Made by a program: the position numbers and the translations under genes. Shown here one piece after another: positions 1 to 31,500 of a stretch of 64,000 nt of DNA. The DNA lies in the NCBI RefSeq assembly GCF_034702125.1, contig NC_085867.1:46246935-46310934 (forward strand), given 5' to 3'. Each line of letters opens with the position of its first letter. The stretch's first letter is position 1. This stretch comes from Engraulis encrasicolus. Taxonomy: Eukaryota > Chordata > Actinopteri > Clupeiformes > Engraulidae. Under the pieces are notes generated by a model. The model saw only the letters and a list, made by a program, of their open reading frames with translations. It ran no database searches and was not told where the DNA came from.

Positions 1-50
1 AAGACACAGGTGTCATACCTGTTTTTAAAGAAGTGTTATATTAGAAGACA

Positions 51-378
51 CAGGCGTCGTAGCCTGGTTCTCACCGACGGTGCGTGTGTGTGTACACAAA
101 CTACCGTCTGGTAGCACTGCTGTTAACATGCTCTTCTCTAGTCCGAAAATAAAGGGTGCATTTATTGCAACTCACCATCAACAAATTCCTCAAAAACGTT
201 TTCTGTTCATCTCTAAAGAGTCAATATAGTCTATAATCCGTCCTGTGACTCATCAATGCGAGCTGCCGTTGATATTTAAGCAATAAACGCTCCGTTTATT
301 TTCTCGAGAAGAGTATGTTAATGGCAGCACTACCAGATGGTAGTGTGTGTAGCTCTGCTCCACCAGGGGGCTCCAGGC
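51..378. repeat. Inverted-repeat MITE-like element beside the tbca exon 2 donor
   Basis: Two arms are inverted copies of each other: about 100-138 (TACCGTCTGGTAGCACTGCT and on) pairs with about 304-352 (GGCAGCACTACCAGATGGTA and on). GGCGTC sits at both outer edges (near 54 and 376). The right edge lies within about 10 bp of the exon 2 donor of tbca. No open reading frame. Family not assigned. Confidence 0.55.
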
Positions 379-385
379 GTCATAC

Positions 386-491
386 CTGTTTCTTGATGAC
401 GTATTCATCTCCTGCTTCTGCCTTCAAGCGCTCAATCTTCTCCTCCTGTTGCTTGGCCTCCTTTATGTACAACACTTCCTCTTTGGCCAGC
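386..491 (-). CDS. tbca: tbca exon 2
   Basis: 106 bp, one base completing an Arg codon plus 35 codons, ending in phase 0. It encodes the charged, helix-forming stretch containing EAKQQEEKIE. The acceptor is the minus-strand CAG before 491 and the donor is GTATGA left of 386. Confidence 0.92.
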
Positions 492-2064
492 CTGTCAACA
501 CCAGAGAAGTCAATACATTAAACTTAACCAAAGGGGGCAGTTCTCCAGGGCCCAGGGAGAGAGGGGGTCCAAAATTGGGTCCTCGTTGCATTGTATCTAT
601 TGAGCTGGGAGGCCCTTTCAAATGACTTTGTCCCGGCCCCAGTGAAAGCTGTCAGCGGCCCTGCATGTGCACCTGCTGGGACTACACCTGCTAATGCAAA
701 GCAAAGTGTACCGAGGAGGATTGATAAGACAGGGTGGTTTAGTACGATTGGGGTGCAGGGTTATGGTGGTCAAATGCACTACTGATTAAACACGCTGCTC
801 TATATGTCATAGGTCCTCCATTACGTTTACTCTATCTGTCTGTTCTACATTATACTGCTGTACTCTGTAGGCCTACTGTAGCCTACTGACCCCACACTCT
901 GTAGCCTACTTGCTTGAATGTCATCCTTGTAAGTCGCTTTGGTCAAAAGTGTCTGCTAAATGCTGTGTGATGTAATTTAATGTTTTTACTCCAATATTAG
1001 TTAAATGCGTGTGAGTTGAGCTGTGGATGGAAAACAACTAAGTCTGTCATACAAGCTCCTTCCACTTCATCACCTCATTTAAACTCAATGTAATATACAA
1101 TACCAACTTGGTGAGAAAAGATATGATGTGGCGTTAAAAACACGGTTGTTCTTCGCAACCACTTTTGAGATTAATAACCCACATTCCGAAAAAGGAACGT
1201 GCGTGCTAGGTTTTCCTTTTCTTTAGCCACCATCGCCCTAGAAAGAACGCCAATTTAATGACCTCATTCAAAAAAAGAAGTACAGTTTCCTTCCAACCAA
1301 GGTAACCTATCTGAGTAACCAGTAGACATGTGTACTTGTGTTTCAATCAGCTGACTCTGCACTAGTTGTATCAAGTTTGCGGTAGGTTCTTTTGAGTGTT
1401 TTGAGCTTGCAAGCTGTGGATGGAAAACAACTAAGTCTGTCATACAAACTCCTACCACCTCATCGCCTCATTTTAAACTTTTAAATTTAATATACAATAC
1501 CAACTTGGTGAGGAAAAATATGATGCGGTGTTTAACAACCACTTTTGAGATAACCCACATTCCGAATAAGGAACGTGCGTGCTATGTTTTCCTTTTCTTT
1601 AGCCACCATCGCCCTAGAAAGAACGTCAATTTAATGGCCTCATTTGCTATACAAGATTACAAATCGAGCGCGCAATAGCTGGGAGTTTTCCAGGGCTGCG
1701 CAATAAATGCACCGCCCCAAAACTGCAATTCATTGTTTTGCTAAATAAAACATCAGGCTGGCCTAGCGAGATGAGTCAGGGTAGCCTAAACCCGCAATGA
1801 TAAAGGCCTGTTACTGTTATTAACGATACAAACAAGTATAATGTGTTGTCAAACTACAGCGTTAGATGACAGCGTGAATTTGTGAAAGTTGACAACGCTG
1901 ACAACATTGATGGTTGCAAAAGAACATGTTATGGAAATGATCATGTGCATGTCATCCTTCTTTCTGGGGCGTTAGCTTAGCCAGTTACTGTAGACAAAAG
2001 CAGGTTCTTACCTCTTCACGACTCCTGTCTTGATTTTGATTTGACGTATTCTTGGGTCAGCCAT
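386..2064 (-). CDS. tbca: Tubulin-specific chaperone A (tubulin-folding cofactor A), 5' part
   Basis: Cofactor A is a small cytosolic three-helix-bundle chaperone that captures beta-tubulin on its way to the alpha/beta heterodimer. Exon 1 coding is 2012-2064 (MADPRIRQIKIKTGVVK plus a split Arg codon) and exon 2 is 386-491 (from LAKEEVLYIKEAKQQEEKIE to VIKKQ). Exon 1 ends AG|GTAAGA and exon 2 is bounded by GACAG| and |GTATGA; phases 2 then 0 join cleanly. This gives the first 53 residues of a protein usually about 108 long; the later exons must lie left of base 1. The start is the only ATG giving the conserved MADPR N-terminus. Intron 1 (492-2011) holds a direct duplication. Identification is firm from the residue pattern. 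Confidence 0.93.
780..985 (+). repeat. SINE-type 3' fragment
   Basis: The stretch ends in AAGTCGCTTTGGTCAAAAGT followed by GTCTGCTAAATG. The same tail recurs at 20395-20550, 40580-40815 and, inverted, at 47715-47880. It is a truncated copy of the tRNA-derived SINE family seen whole at 40580. Confidence 0.6.
1010..1645. repeat. Direct duplication in tbca intron 1
   Basis: About 240 bp starting GCTGTGGATGGAAAACAACT near 1018 recurs near 1414 and runs through TTAGCCACCATCGCCCTAGA in both copies (near 1223 and 1598). The unit is about 390 bp. The copies differ by substitutions and small indels, so the duplication is not recent. Confidence 0.8.
2012..2064 (-). CDS. tbca: tbca exon 1 (coding part)
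   Basis: 53 bp, 17 codons plus two bases, starting with ATG at 2064 and ending AAGAG|GTAAGA. It encodes the conserved N-terminus MADPRIRQIKIKTGVVK. The 5' UTR extends rightward toward the divergent gene at 2430. Confidence 0.92.
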
Positions 2065-2429
2065 GATAAAGACGTTTTTCTTAACCCTCCTGACAACAAA
2101 TGCGTGTAAATGAATGAAGTCCAAGCACAGGTGATATCTGTGAGATGAATTTCTGTGCAAGCCTAGCAAACGGATCTTCAGACTGCGCATATGCGAATTG
2201 TCTTTCAGAGGAAATGACGTACTCTGAAACTCGGAAGCTTGATTCATGTGTCGCTGCTGGCTTCACGGCTTGTTACCAAACAGTCTGATGTTATCAAACA
2301 AAGTGCCGCCTTGCTGGTTACTCAACAATCGGATTGCATGTGGAGGACTACCGTCTCGGACGTGGATTGCATATTTTGAAGTGGACAAGCTGATTTAAAA
2401 GAGCGTTTTAGGACATTTACTTCTTCAAA
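2065..2429. promoter_or_regulatory. Probable bidirectional promoter between tbca and the intronless gene
   Basis: The tbca start codon (minus, 2064) and the ATG of the plus-strand gene (2430) face away from each other across 365 bp, so both 5' UTRs and promoters must lie here unless an upstream untranslated exon exists. No convincing TATA box was seen. The role is inferred from geometry only. Confidence 0.45.
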
Positions 2430-3203
2430 ATGGATAAAACTTTAAAGAGAAAGCATGGCAGTGAACGCACAAAGTCTGGGCACGAGGAGGGAGCTGCGAA
2501 CAGCAAAGCCAAAAAAGCGAAGCTTTCCACACGCCCAGAGAAAGAGAAAATTAAAGAAGAAGCGGGGAAAACCACAAAGAAACGAGCTCATTCGTCAACG
2601 GAGGAAAGCAAATCGAAGACCACATCTGAAGTGAAGAAAAATGATAAAGGGCAGTTGGTGTTTAAGGACTGTCCAGACTTCAGGCCCAACATGACTCCAA
2701 AGGAGGTGCTGCAAGCAGGCAGTTTCGGTGGCACATACTTCCGGCCAATCTACTCCAGCGTAACAAAACAGAACTATAAAGATGTTTGGAATGAGCTTCC
2801 AGAGGACTGGCTTGAAGGATTAAACATCAAGACACAGGTGGCCTCGCCAACCTACAGGGAGGCTGTGAACACGTACAAGGTGAAGTGTGGAGGTAGCCTG
2901 GAGATGTGGGAGACCAGTGGGTGGATTGTGACCCAGGACCCATACGGCTGGTTCCAGTGGTACTGCAGGTTCTACCAGGGTCGTCGCACAAAGGACGACG
3001 AGCGGCAGATCAGCCGATGGGCGAAGTGTGCAGGGGTGAGGGGCCGCTGGAGGAACAACCTCATCACCAAGGTAGTGAGGTCGGGGTGCGGGTACGACAA
3101 CCCCACCGTGTCCCCCGTGGTGAGGCAGACGCTGCAGCATTGGGGCTACAGACTCACCCCAGAGGACTACAAAGAGGGGGCGAAGAGAGTCAAGCCGAAG
3201 TAA
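2430..3203 (+). CDS. Uncharacterised intronless protein, 257 aa, basic N-terminus
   Basis: One uninterrupted frame from a well-placed ATG (CTTCAAAATGG) to TAA. Residues 1 to about 75 are Lys-, Ser- and Glu-rich and look disordered, with several candidate nuclear localisation clusters (KAKKAK, KKRAH). Residues about 76-257 form a compact aromatic-rich domain: GSFGGTYFRPIYSSVT at about 98-113, the Trp/Tyr-dense segment DPYGWFQWYCRFYQGRR at about 170-186, then DDERQISRWAKCAGVRGRWR. Codon use and frame preservation differ sharply from the stop-ridden surroundings, so the gene looks real. I do not recognise a named family and assign no function; a nuclear location is inferred from the basic tail. 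It is divergent with tbca. Confidence 0.85.
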   Translation: MDKTLKRKHGSERTKSGHEEGAANSKAKKAKLSTRPEKEKIKEEAGKTTKKRAHSSTEESKSKTTSEVKKNDKGQLVFKDCPDFRPNMTPKEVLQAGSFGGTYFRPIYSSVTKQNYKDVWNELPEDWLEGLNIKTQVASPTYREAVNTYKVKCGGSLEMWETSGWIVTQDPYGWFQWYCRFYQGRRTKDDERQISRWAKCAGVRGRWRNNLITKVVRSGCGYDNPTVSPVVRQTLQHWGYRLTPEDYKEGAKRVKPK

Positions 3204-3644
3204 TGATTGAGGAAAACAAGAAATTCCTGGAATATTGGCCTGGTCCAAACGGTGGCTTTTATCATTTGATGTGGGCAAAGTGGGGTTTTCAGGGAATGGG
3301 AGAGGTCCAAACGTGAGAGGGTGGAGAGTTCATGCATTAAGCTGTTGTTATTATGTATTGTAATGTTAAGTAATGTTTTTTTTAAACTATGGAGCGGGCT
3401 ATTGCTCACTCAGCTGCCTTGTATGTTGCCTTGGGAGTTGGGACACAATGCTGCCACTCCCGTCAGACTTGAGAATATTTTGTATTTATTTCAGAATGTC
3501 TTGGTGAGCTGATTTTGCACCTTCCCTTGATTTGATTCAATTCAGTTTGGTTGGCTAAAGGGGAGGTGCAGGTGCCTATTTCCAAAAATGGTTTGGTTAT
3601 ATCATGAAAGCATTTTCAAGGTTTTATACAGTCTCTTATGCCTT

Positions 3645-3990
3645 CTATCCTCCTGCGGTAAGCGGATGGAGACTCCCAACTGAGATCGCTCCCGGACGTG
3701 CGGTCCCAGGTGTTTCCATCACTCCCGGACGTGCGGTCCCACCCGATTATATTTCACGTATTATCATATACTGCCACATACAAGCAATTTAGGGTTAGGG
3801 TTAGGTTTAGGGTTAGGTTTAGGGTTAGGTTTAGGGTTAAGGTTAGGGTTAGAAACAAAAAACTAACATCAACAAGATAACTGGCTCCGTCATATGGCGG
3901 TGGTACCGATAGTCTGGCTAGTGGGAGCGAGATGAAATGGGAGCGTCCTGAGTTGGGAGCGTCAATCTGGGAATCCCTCCTGCAGTGCAG
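3645..3990. repeat. MITE-like repeat enclosing telomere-like DNA
   Basis: The left side carries ACTCCCAACTGAGATCGCTC (near 3672) and the right side GGGAGCGTCCTGAGTTGGGA (near 3938), related in inverted orientation. TCCCGGACGTGCGGTCCCA is repeated at about 3690 and 3724. Between them lies the telomere-like array. Confidence 0.4.
3787..3853 (+). repeat. Interstitial telomere-like array
   Basis: About 67 bp of variant telomere hexamers, alternating TTAGGG with TTTAGGG/TTAAGG forms to make a rough 12-bp period (GGTTTAGGGTTA). It is short and flanked by unique sequence, so it is not a chromosome end. Confidence 0.85.
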
Positions 3991-4092
3991 TACCCTTCTG
4001 GGAACCTCTGTGCTACAGGGGCACATGTATCAGGATTACTGTACACACATTTTATGGTTTCTATTTTCTCCTCCTTAAGTTTATCTGTTTAT

Positions 4093-4098
4093 AATAAA
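4093..4098 (+). promoter_or_regulatory. Candidate polyadenylation signal for the intronless gene
   Basis: AATAAA lies about 890 bp downstream of the stop codon at 3203. Placement is plausible, but no transcript evidence is available. Confidence 0.3.
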
Positions 4099-4590
4099 AT
4101 ACAATTTGCGACTACAAAAATGTTGTTCTTGGGAGAACAGAACTGTGCACTGTTACACCACAGGTGATTTTACTCTCTGTTTCAGTGTGTCCAATAACAA
4201 TGTATTATTGACTACTATTATGTAGTCATAATAAGATTATTTGATTACTAAATATAGGCCTACTACTATATGAGAATGAAAAGAATCAAATCATTCCAAG
4301 CAGCATACAAAATGTCAATTATTATAACCAATTAAATGTTAATTAGCCTAATGTTAAAGAACACACAATTGTGGCCTGGTTGTCCAATTCATAACAACCA
4401 TATTTTAATTAAGGCTATGATCTAGAACTGGGATATTTGGTATGGTAAAACACACATCGAAGAATAAGTGTGGGGTTAACATTTCAACTTAATTACACTT
4501 ACTTGACTTAACCAAGTTGTTTTGGATAAAAATCATCAGCTATTATTTTTCATGTTGGTCCCTGGAATAATGTGGGATTAGGTGCCTTGC
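4099..4590. other. Intergenic AT-rich stretch, nothing recognised
   Basis: About 490 bp of AT-rich sequence with no convincing reading frame, splice-bounded exon or repeat unit. Confidence 0.5.
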
Positions 4591-4594
4591 TTAA

Positions 4595-4957
4595 AGGGAC
4601 ACTGTGTGAGATTTTTAGTTGTTTATTTCCAGAATTCATGCTGCCCATTCACTAATGTTACCTTTTTCATGAATACTTACCACCAGCATCAAATTCTAAA
4701 TATTCATTAGTTATGACTGGAAAAATTTCACTTTTCATACATGAAAAGGGAGATCTTCTCCATGATCCGCCATTTTGAATTTCCAAAAATAGCCATTTTT
4801 AGCTGCAAAAATGTCTGTTCTTGGACCATACTAGAAAATATGTGTTTATTACTTAGTAAACTTTCATGTAAAGATCAAATTTGGCAATAGGCAGCCCAGT
4901 TTCAATGAGCAGCATAGTTGCAGTACCTTTTTTGACCATTTCCTGCACCGTGTCCCT
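4595..4957. mobile_element. TTAA-flanked MITE, copy 1
   Basis: The element starts AGGGACACTGTG and ends CACCGTGTCCCT with TTAA immediately outside both ends (4591-4594, 4958-4961), as piggyBac-type transposition leaves. A related copy lies inverted at 47017-47374 and a decayed one starts at 57266. It has no coding capacity. Confidence 0.85.
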
Positions 4958-5304
4958 TTAAGGGCACTTCAGCCATGGATGGATATGAGGTGGGATCTGG
5001 ATCTACAACCCCCAGATTGAAAGAAAAAATCCCTAACCACTAGATCATGGCTGTCCAAATGCTGCCCACATTACCTCCACAATTTACAACCATTGGCTTA
5101 ATTTAGTGCAAAACAACTGAGCAAGTCCCAACAGTAGTCTACTAGAGGTGATGAAGCTCAATTGCTACTTGAAGATACAGCGTTATATTGTATTGTATAT
5201 TTTTGTATTTTGTTTTGTACAACTATTTAGACAACGCAACAGACAAGTAACAACATACTTGTAACATTGCCAAGAGAGACATCACAAAGATGTGTACTTT
5301 AAGT

Positions 5305-5310
5305 TTTATT
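5305..5310 (-). promoter_or_regulatory. scamp1: Candidate distal polyadenylation signal of scamp1
   Basis: TTTATT on the plus strand is AATAAA on the transcribed strand, about 3.2 kb beyond the scamp1 stop codon. SCAMP1 genes can have long 3' UTRs, but this site is unproven and nearer sites may be used. Confidence 0.25.
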
Positions 5311-5549
5311 TTGTGTTAATACAATAAATATACAAAACTCAAACTACTTAACATGCAACTGAATGAGACAAGAGTGCATCTTATACAGTACAGCTCAGAT
5401 CAGGACGACAGGTAATCAGCCAACAATTTTACAAAATATACAAACATTCCTTATTTGTTTTTTTGTTGGTTTTTCTTTTTTTATGTATTTTAAATAACTT
5501 CAGACTCCACAGTCATGAAATATTACAGGACCAGCTGAAAGTTAGCCCC

Positions 5550-5905
5550 AGTGATGGGCCACCTGCATTCAGAAGCCAGAAATCCAGTTCCACATATTCC
5601 AAATGACCAGGTTTTACCTGCCCAGATGCCCTTATTGGACAGAGAAAACCAAGGGCATTTCTCCAAGTGAAGTGTTCTAGCCTTGCTAACACCCCCTTTT
5701 TTTTACAGATTTCACTAAGAAGTATCCAATAACTAGTTCTAAGAGTAATTGATAATTGGATACTCGTGCAAAACATGGGCGTTACTCGCACTTAGCAAGG
5801 CAAGAACACTTCACTTTGAGAAACACCCCTTGGAAGTCTTTTGGAACATGTGGCAGTGGATTTCTGGCTGCTGGATCCGGGTTGCCCATCACTGGTTACA
5901 CCTCA
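5550..5905. repeat. Foldback repeat in the scamp1 3' flank
   Basis: The left arm (about 5550-5690, including CAGTGATGGGCCACCTGCAT and AAGTGAAGTGTTCTAGCCTT) is matched in reverse orientation by about 5793-5903 (AGCAAGGCAAGAACACTTCA and TTGCCCATCACTGG). If the scamp1 3' UTR extends this far it would carry a long RNA hairpin. Confidence 0.65.
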
Positions 5906-6190
5906 GCGTCTTCTCAGTGTTTCAACCACATAACCATTACTTTGTATCCACTGATTAAAATGCACAAGCTAATGTGCAACGACTCATTGCATCGCAACAC
6001 AGTTAAACAGGATCATCATCATGGCATCAGCCAGTTGTCTTGATTTTCTGGTGATTCTTAGCAAAGGAAGGAAGAAAGGAAGGAAGGAAAAAAAGCAGTT
6101 TCAAAAAACAAAATCAACAAAGAAAAAACAGTAGAAACATATACAGGTGCAATTGGTGGAAATTTATTTATAAAAGAACTCACTGTAGAT

Positions 6191-6320
<130 letters not shown>

Positions 6321-6399
6321 CTCATCTCTGCACTCACACCAGATGCAAAGAGACACACGCACACATACACACACGCACGCACAAACTATAATAATTATA

Positions 6400-7780
6400 G
6401 TCAGAGCTAGTCGGAGACAATAAGAGGAAAAGATTCTGTGTGATGATGATGATGATGATGAAGAGGTGAAATGTCAGCGTCTTTCGGCAGCAGTGCTTTA
6501 GCAGTCTGGAGTCTGACTCCTCTAAGATTGCAACAGAGTGCCTAAGAGGAAGGGGATAGGACCAGGGCTCTAAATTAACTTTTCCCGTCAAAATCGTTTT
6601 TAGATGTTAATTTTACAAGCCAAACACACACTCAACTAAGGGGTCAAAGTGGTAAGTAAGTTGGTCTTTTCTACCAGCCAAACTGAAGCATGTCACCAGC
6701 ATTTGTTCGGTTGGCTGGTGTTAATTTAGATCCCTGGATTGAACGATGACCACCACTCATCAAATGGCCAACACAAGCGCACAGCTCTTAGTAAAGACGC
6801 CTAGCTCTGAGGAAAGAACCAGAAGCAGTTGTTCTTCTTTTCAATCACCCTCCAACAGCTCTTCTAATGAGATGGAAGTGACTTGAGATACGTACAACCT
6901 GACTGGTCAGCTAGGATGAAAACTGATGCCTTTGAAATTTCACTTAAAAAATAAAATAAAATGCAGAGATAGGAAAACAACTAAACTATCAGCTCTGGCT
7001 GGTAAAAAAAAGAACGAAAGAAAAAAAAGACAAAGGAAGAAAGAACACAATCTGGTTGAAGAACAATAATAATGTGTTTTGAAAATGAGGGAAAGCACAA
7101 AGTCTCATTTTCTACCCATTAGTGAGTGAGGACCAACCCAACACGGTTATAACATCTCTCGACTCAGCAATGAGCGCACGCACGCACGCACACGCACACG
7201 CACACATACACGTATGCCACAAACATTTTGTTCATCAATACTGAGTCTTGCCCTACAAGAGAAAAGCAGTTCAATGGCAAACAACTAAAACATCTTTTCG
7301 TTTCTTTCGACTCGTTACAGTGGAAAAGAACGGCATGGCCTGCAGATAGGAATCAAAAGCAACCTTAAAGTGTTTCATCTTTAATCTTTAAGTTTTACGC
7401 TTTACGTTTTAGGCTAAACTCCTCAAATGCAAGAACTTGAAGGCTGACGTCCATCGTTATCGGTCATGCAAGTGTGGAGTGTACGTTACGTATATCCCTG
7501 ACAACAGGGAGTGTGATTTTTACGGGATGAATCATATTTCTTGTTCTCTTGATGTGATTTTCTTTCTCAAGTGTTCTCATTCCAGGAATCGGACAAGCGG
7601 GGCTGGGGGGGTAAGGTGAAGGGTGAAGGGACATTGCAATAAAATAATACACTTCAGGTTTTTTTGGTGGAGGGGGGTGGGTTGGGGGGGTAGGTGTAAA
7701 ATGTAAGTAACCTTCAAAAAGGTTTCACAACCTTCATCATAACCGATGATAACAAACATTCTGTTTGAGCTCGTGGGGTC
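6400..7780. other. scamp1 3' flank or 3' UTR, no gene seen
   Basis: No exon-like frame. It contains a short (GAT)n run near 6442-6463, A-rich stretches near 6940-7050 and a G-rich stretch near 7600-7695. It may be transcribed as scamp1 3' UTR. Confidence 0.45.
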
Positions 7781-7787
7781 TATACTA

Positions 7788-7919
7788 CAAAGCTGGTTCA
7801 GGAGTAAACCGGGATAAGTTAAGAGGCAAATCATCTGGAGGACTCCAGGCTCTTCTATTAGATGATTTACCTCTCAACTTAACCTGGTTTACTCCTGAAC
7901 CAGCTTTGTAGTATAGGCC
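7788..7919. repeat. Near-perfect 130-bp hairpin
   Basis: CTACAAAGCTGGTTCAGGAG and the following bases through the ATCATCT region are mirrored by AGATGATTTACCTCTCAACT and on to TCCTGAACCAGCTTTGTAG, with a loop of about 20 bases. A foldback MITE is likely. Confidence 0.8.
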
Positions 7920-8528
7920 CCTGCACTGTATAGTGTGTTGCTGTCTGTCTGTGGAAACAGACATCACTTCATTCATTGACTTGAGGGGGTGCGGAGGATG
8001 TGGAGGGGGTCTGGGAAGAGAAGGCAGAGAAAGGAGAGGACCAACTCAGTCATACAGAAAGCCAAAAGAAAGGTTCTGTCGATTTCTTGCTTCAGTGCAT
8101 TTACGCATGCATTCACTTCACGCACACATACATTTTACAGGGTTGAGGAGAGGAGAGGTGAGGAGAGGAGAGGATAAGGCCTGGGTAAGGTGGCTGAGCG
8201 TGTGTGAAAAGGAGCAGGGCAGGGCAGAGAGAGAGGTCCTGCCTTGATATGTAGTAGCCTACTGAAGGCGCACGGTACGGAAGGCTTGGGTACTCTTACT
8301 CGCGTACTCTTATTCGCTGCTGAGTTGATGGGCGTGAACATGGGTCTGAAAAGGTGCCGGCCTTTGATGGGTACAATCATTTGGAAGATGAGGAGGAGGA
8401 CTAGGATCGGAGCGTGGAGAGGAGAGGGGAGGAGAGGAGGAGATTGTAGTAGAGAGAGAGAGGGGACACACTACTCAGATGGGCAGGCAGCTGGACGTCC
8501 GGCTGACCGGCAGGTCGGCCAGCTGGTT

Positions 8529-29218
<20,690 letters not shown>

Positions 29219-29400
29219 CCTCACCTAAACGTTAACTACTGAGTTAAGTTTTCGAGCTAGCCTTTCGGCTGACAGCACACAGCCTTCTCGTTCACCTTAC
29301 ACCAAAACTGGTGGTAAGCTTCAGGTTTCTCTCGGCTTCTCTGCAAAATGGCAGGATCGGAAGTGATGTTTGGCTTGGATCATACACCTCATCGAATCAT
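29219..29400 (-). promoter_or_regulatory. scamp1: scamp1 5' UTR and proximal promoter region
   Basis: Lies immediately upstream of the scamp1 ATG. No intervening splice acceptor is needed for the start codon, so transcription probably initiates here. No TATA box is obvious. Inferred from position only. Confidence 0.4.
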
Positions 29401-29854
29401 CTGCAAGCTTTTTCATCCTAGGCTACGACTACTAGAAATTGTGCGACCATAAACAGTTCATGTGTATCGACTCGTGGATACAATGAAACGCACTACTTAA
29501 ACATATCTGTTAATACTTGCAATAGTTTTCCTTTAGACAACATCATCTGTCGAAGCTCACGCTGAAAATATCCTTTTTCAAAACACTGCCTTGCTTGAAC
29601 CACTGGGGGTAGGTCTATTAATTTACTGTGGGCTAGAGGGCCTAATCACACTAGGCTTATTTATTTGTTTCAGTTGTTATTTGGTTTAGTTGTTATTTAT
29701 ATGTATTTGTTTCATTATAATAAACTGAAATTAAATATAATTACTAATACAATATAAATTAAATTTTATAATTACAAATATTTATTTATTTATTTTGTGG
29801 TAGGCCTAGGCCTGTTTTGGGTTTTCCGGTAGGTCATGATTGTACCATTTATTG

Positions 29855-29959
<105 letters not shown>

Positions 29960-31500
29960 CTATTGCTTGATGTTTTCATGTGAGGCCTGTTTGAAGAGTG
30001 TTGTTTGTCCCTCTATGCCATGGGTGGGGAAACTTTGTCTCGAGGGCCCTGAAGCTGTCTTATCCGGCCCCTGATATAATTTCAATGTTATGCACTTTCA
30101 CATGAAATGTGAAATATGTTTTGTAAAGCAGTCTTAGAAATTACATGTGCAATACAAGTGGTATTTCAGGGGACGTAGTTAAGGTGGGGTCTGATGTTTG
30201 TGTTCATAGTACGGCCCTTGGAGGGCTTTATAGCATTTGAAGTGGCCCTTTGAAGGGAAAAGGTTCCCCGACCCTGCTCAACGCCTATCCTCCACCCTGC
30301 CCAACTGCCAGGACAGGAAAGCAACAGATCACAAACCAGGAATGTGACTTGAATATCACACAATACAGTTTTTCATGTATCCCTCATTACCTTTAATCTT
30401 TAAAGCCCAATTGGGAAACTCCAACTCCCATTATCATTGTGACACAGCACTCAAGTGAACACTGCACACAACGAAATTGCGTTTATGCCTCACCCGTGCA
30501 AGGGGGCAGCCCTCAACAGCGCCCCAAGGGAGCAGTGCGGCGCTACGGCATCATGCTCAGGGTACTTCAGTCATGGAGGAGGATGGGGGAGAGCACTGGT
30601 TAATCCCCGCCCCACCACCAACCTTGCGGGTCGGGAGTCGAACCGGTAATGTTTGAGGTGGGTTATTCCATGTCAATTCACATGATTCCCTAGAATCTCC
30701 CCACATGACCGTCTCCAATTTACCCGATATCTCACATACAGGTACCTTTTGATGTCAATTGAAAGAATACCAAGTATTAGCACCCTACGTCCAACGGTTG
30801 CAGAGATGAAGCCCTCCAAAGTTGGGGTGCCATGCCCACTTTTCTAGCCTGTGAATTGCATACAAAATTTACAAGCAGATTTTGACACCTCTGGTTTTAG
30901 TTTCAAGGAAGGTACAGGCCTAAAAATCACCATGGCCCCTCAATATGACCCCGTCTACCAGATGATGTACTTACAAATGGTATGCCTTGATTATTTTTGG
31001 CTATATTAAGCCTTAAAACTGAATTTGTGAAAAGCGTGATGAAGAGTCTTGCCATTTTGGGGTTCCAGAACTTGGACACTATGTATGCTTTGGGAGTTAT
31101 AATTGATTTTCCATCATATTTGGGAACTGTACAGTGTATTCCAAAAAAATTAGGGCGCTCAGACTTTAAAAGATAAAATAGGAGGGACTCAAAAACAGCT
31201 TTGAGACAAAATGACCTTACGGTACCCTCTACTTCAGGCCTCAAATTAACCATGTGGGCACTTGATGACTGGAACGCCCTTTTAACCCCATGTACAGTAG
31301 CCCTGTATCAAACATTCAAGTTCTTCATATTAATCTTGGCCTTCAAGGTATACATTTTTCTCTATATCTTATCACAGTGTCTGTTTTGTCTGCTGCCATC
31401 AGCTGGTCTAAAAAAGTAACAACAGCGTAATGTAAGAAGACAAAAGGGGCTGGGAAATCTTGGCCATAATTGACCAATAAAGCAATGTAATTATACAGTA

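Noticed and set aside
2820..3316. Long frames overlapping the intronless gene in other phases
   Set aside because: Shadows of the 257-codon frame; they lack its residue bias and motif order.
3787..3853. Chromosome end
   Set aside because: The TTAGGG-like array is short, variant and followed by tens of kilobases of gene-bearing DNA.
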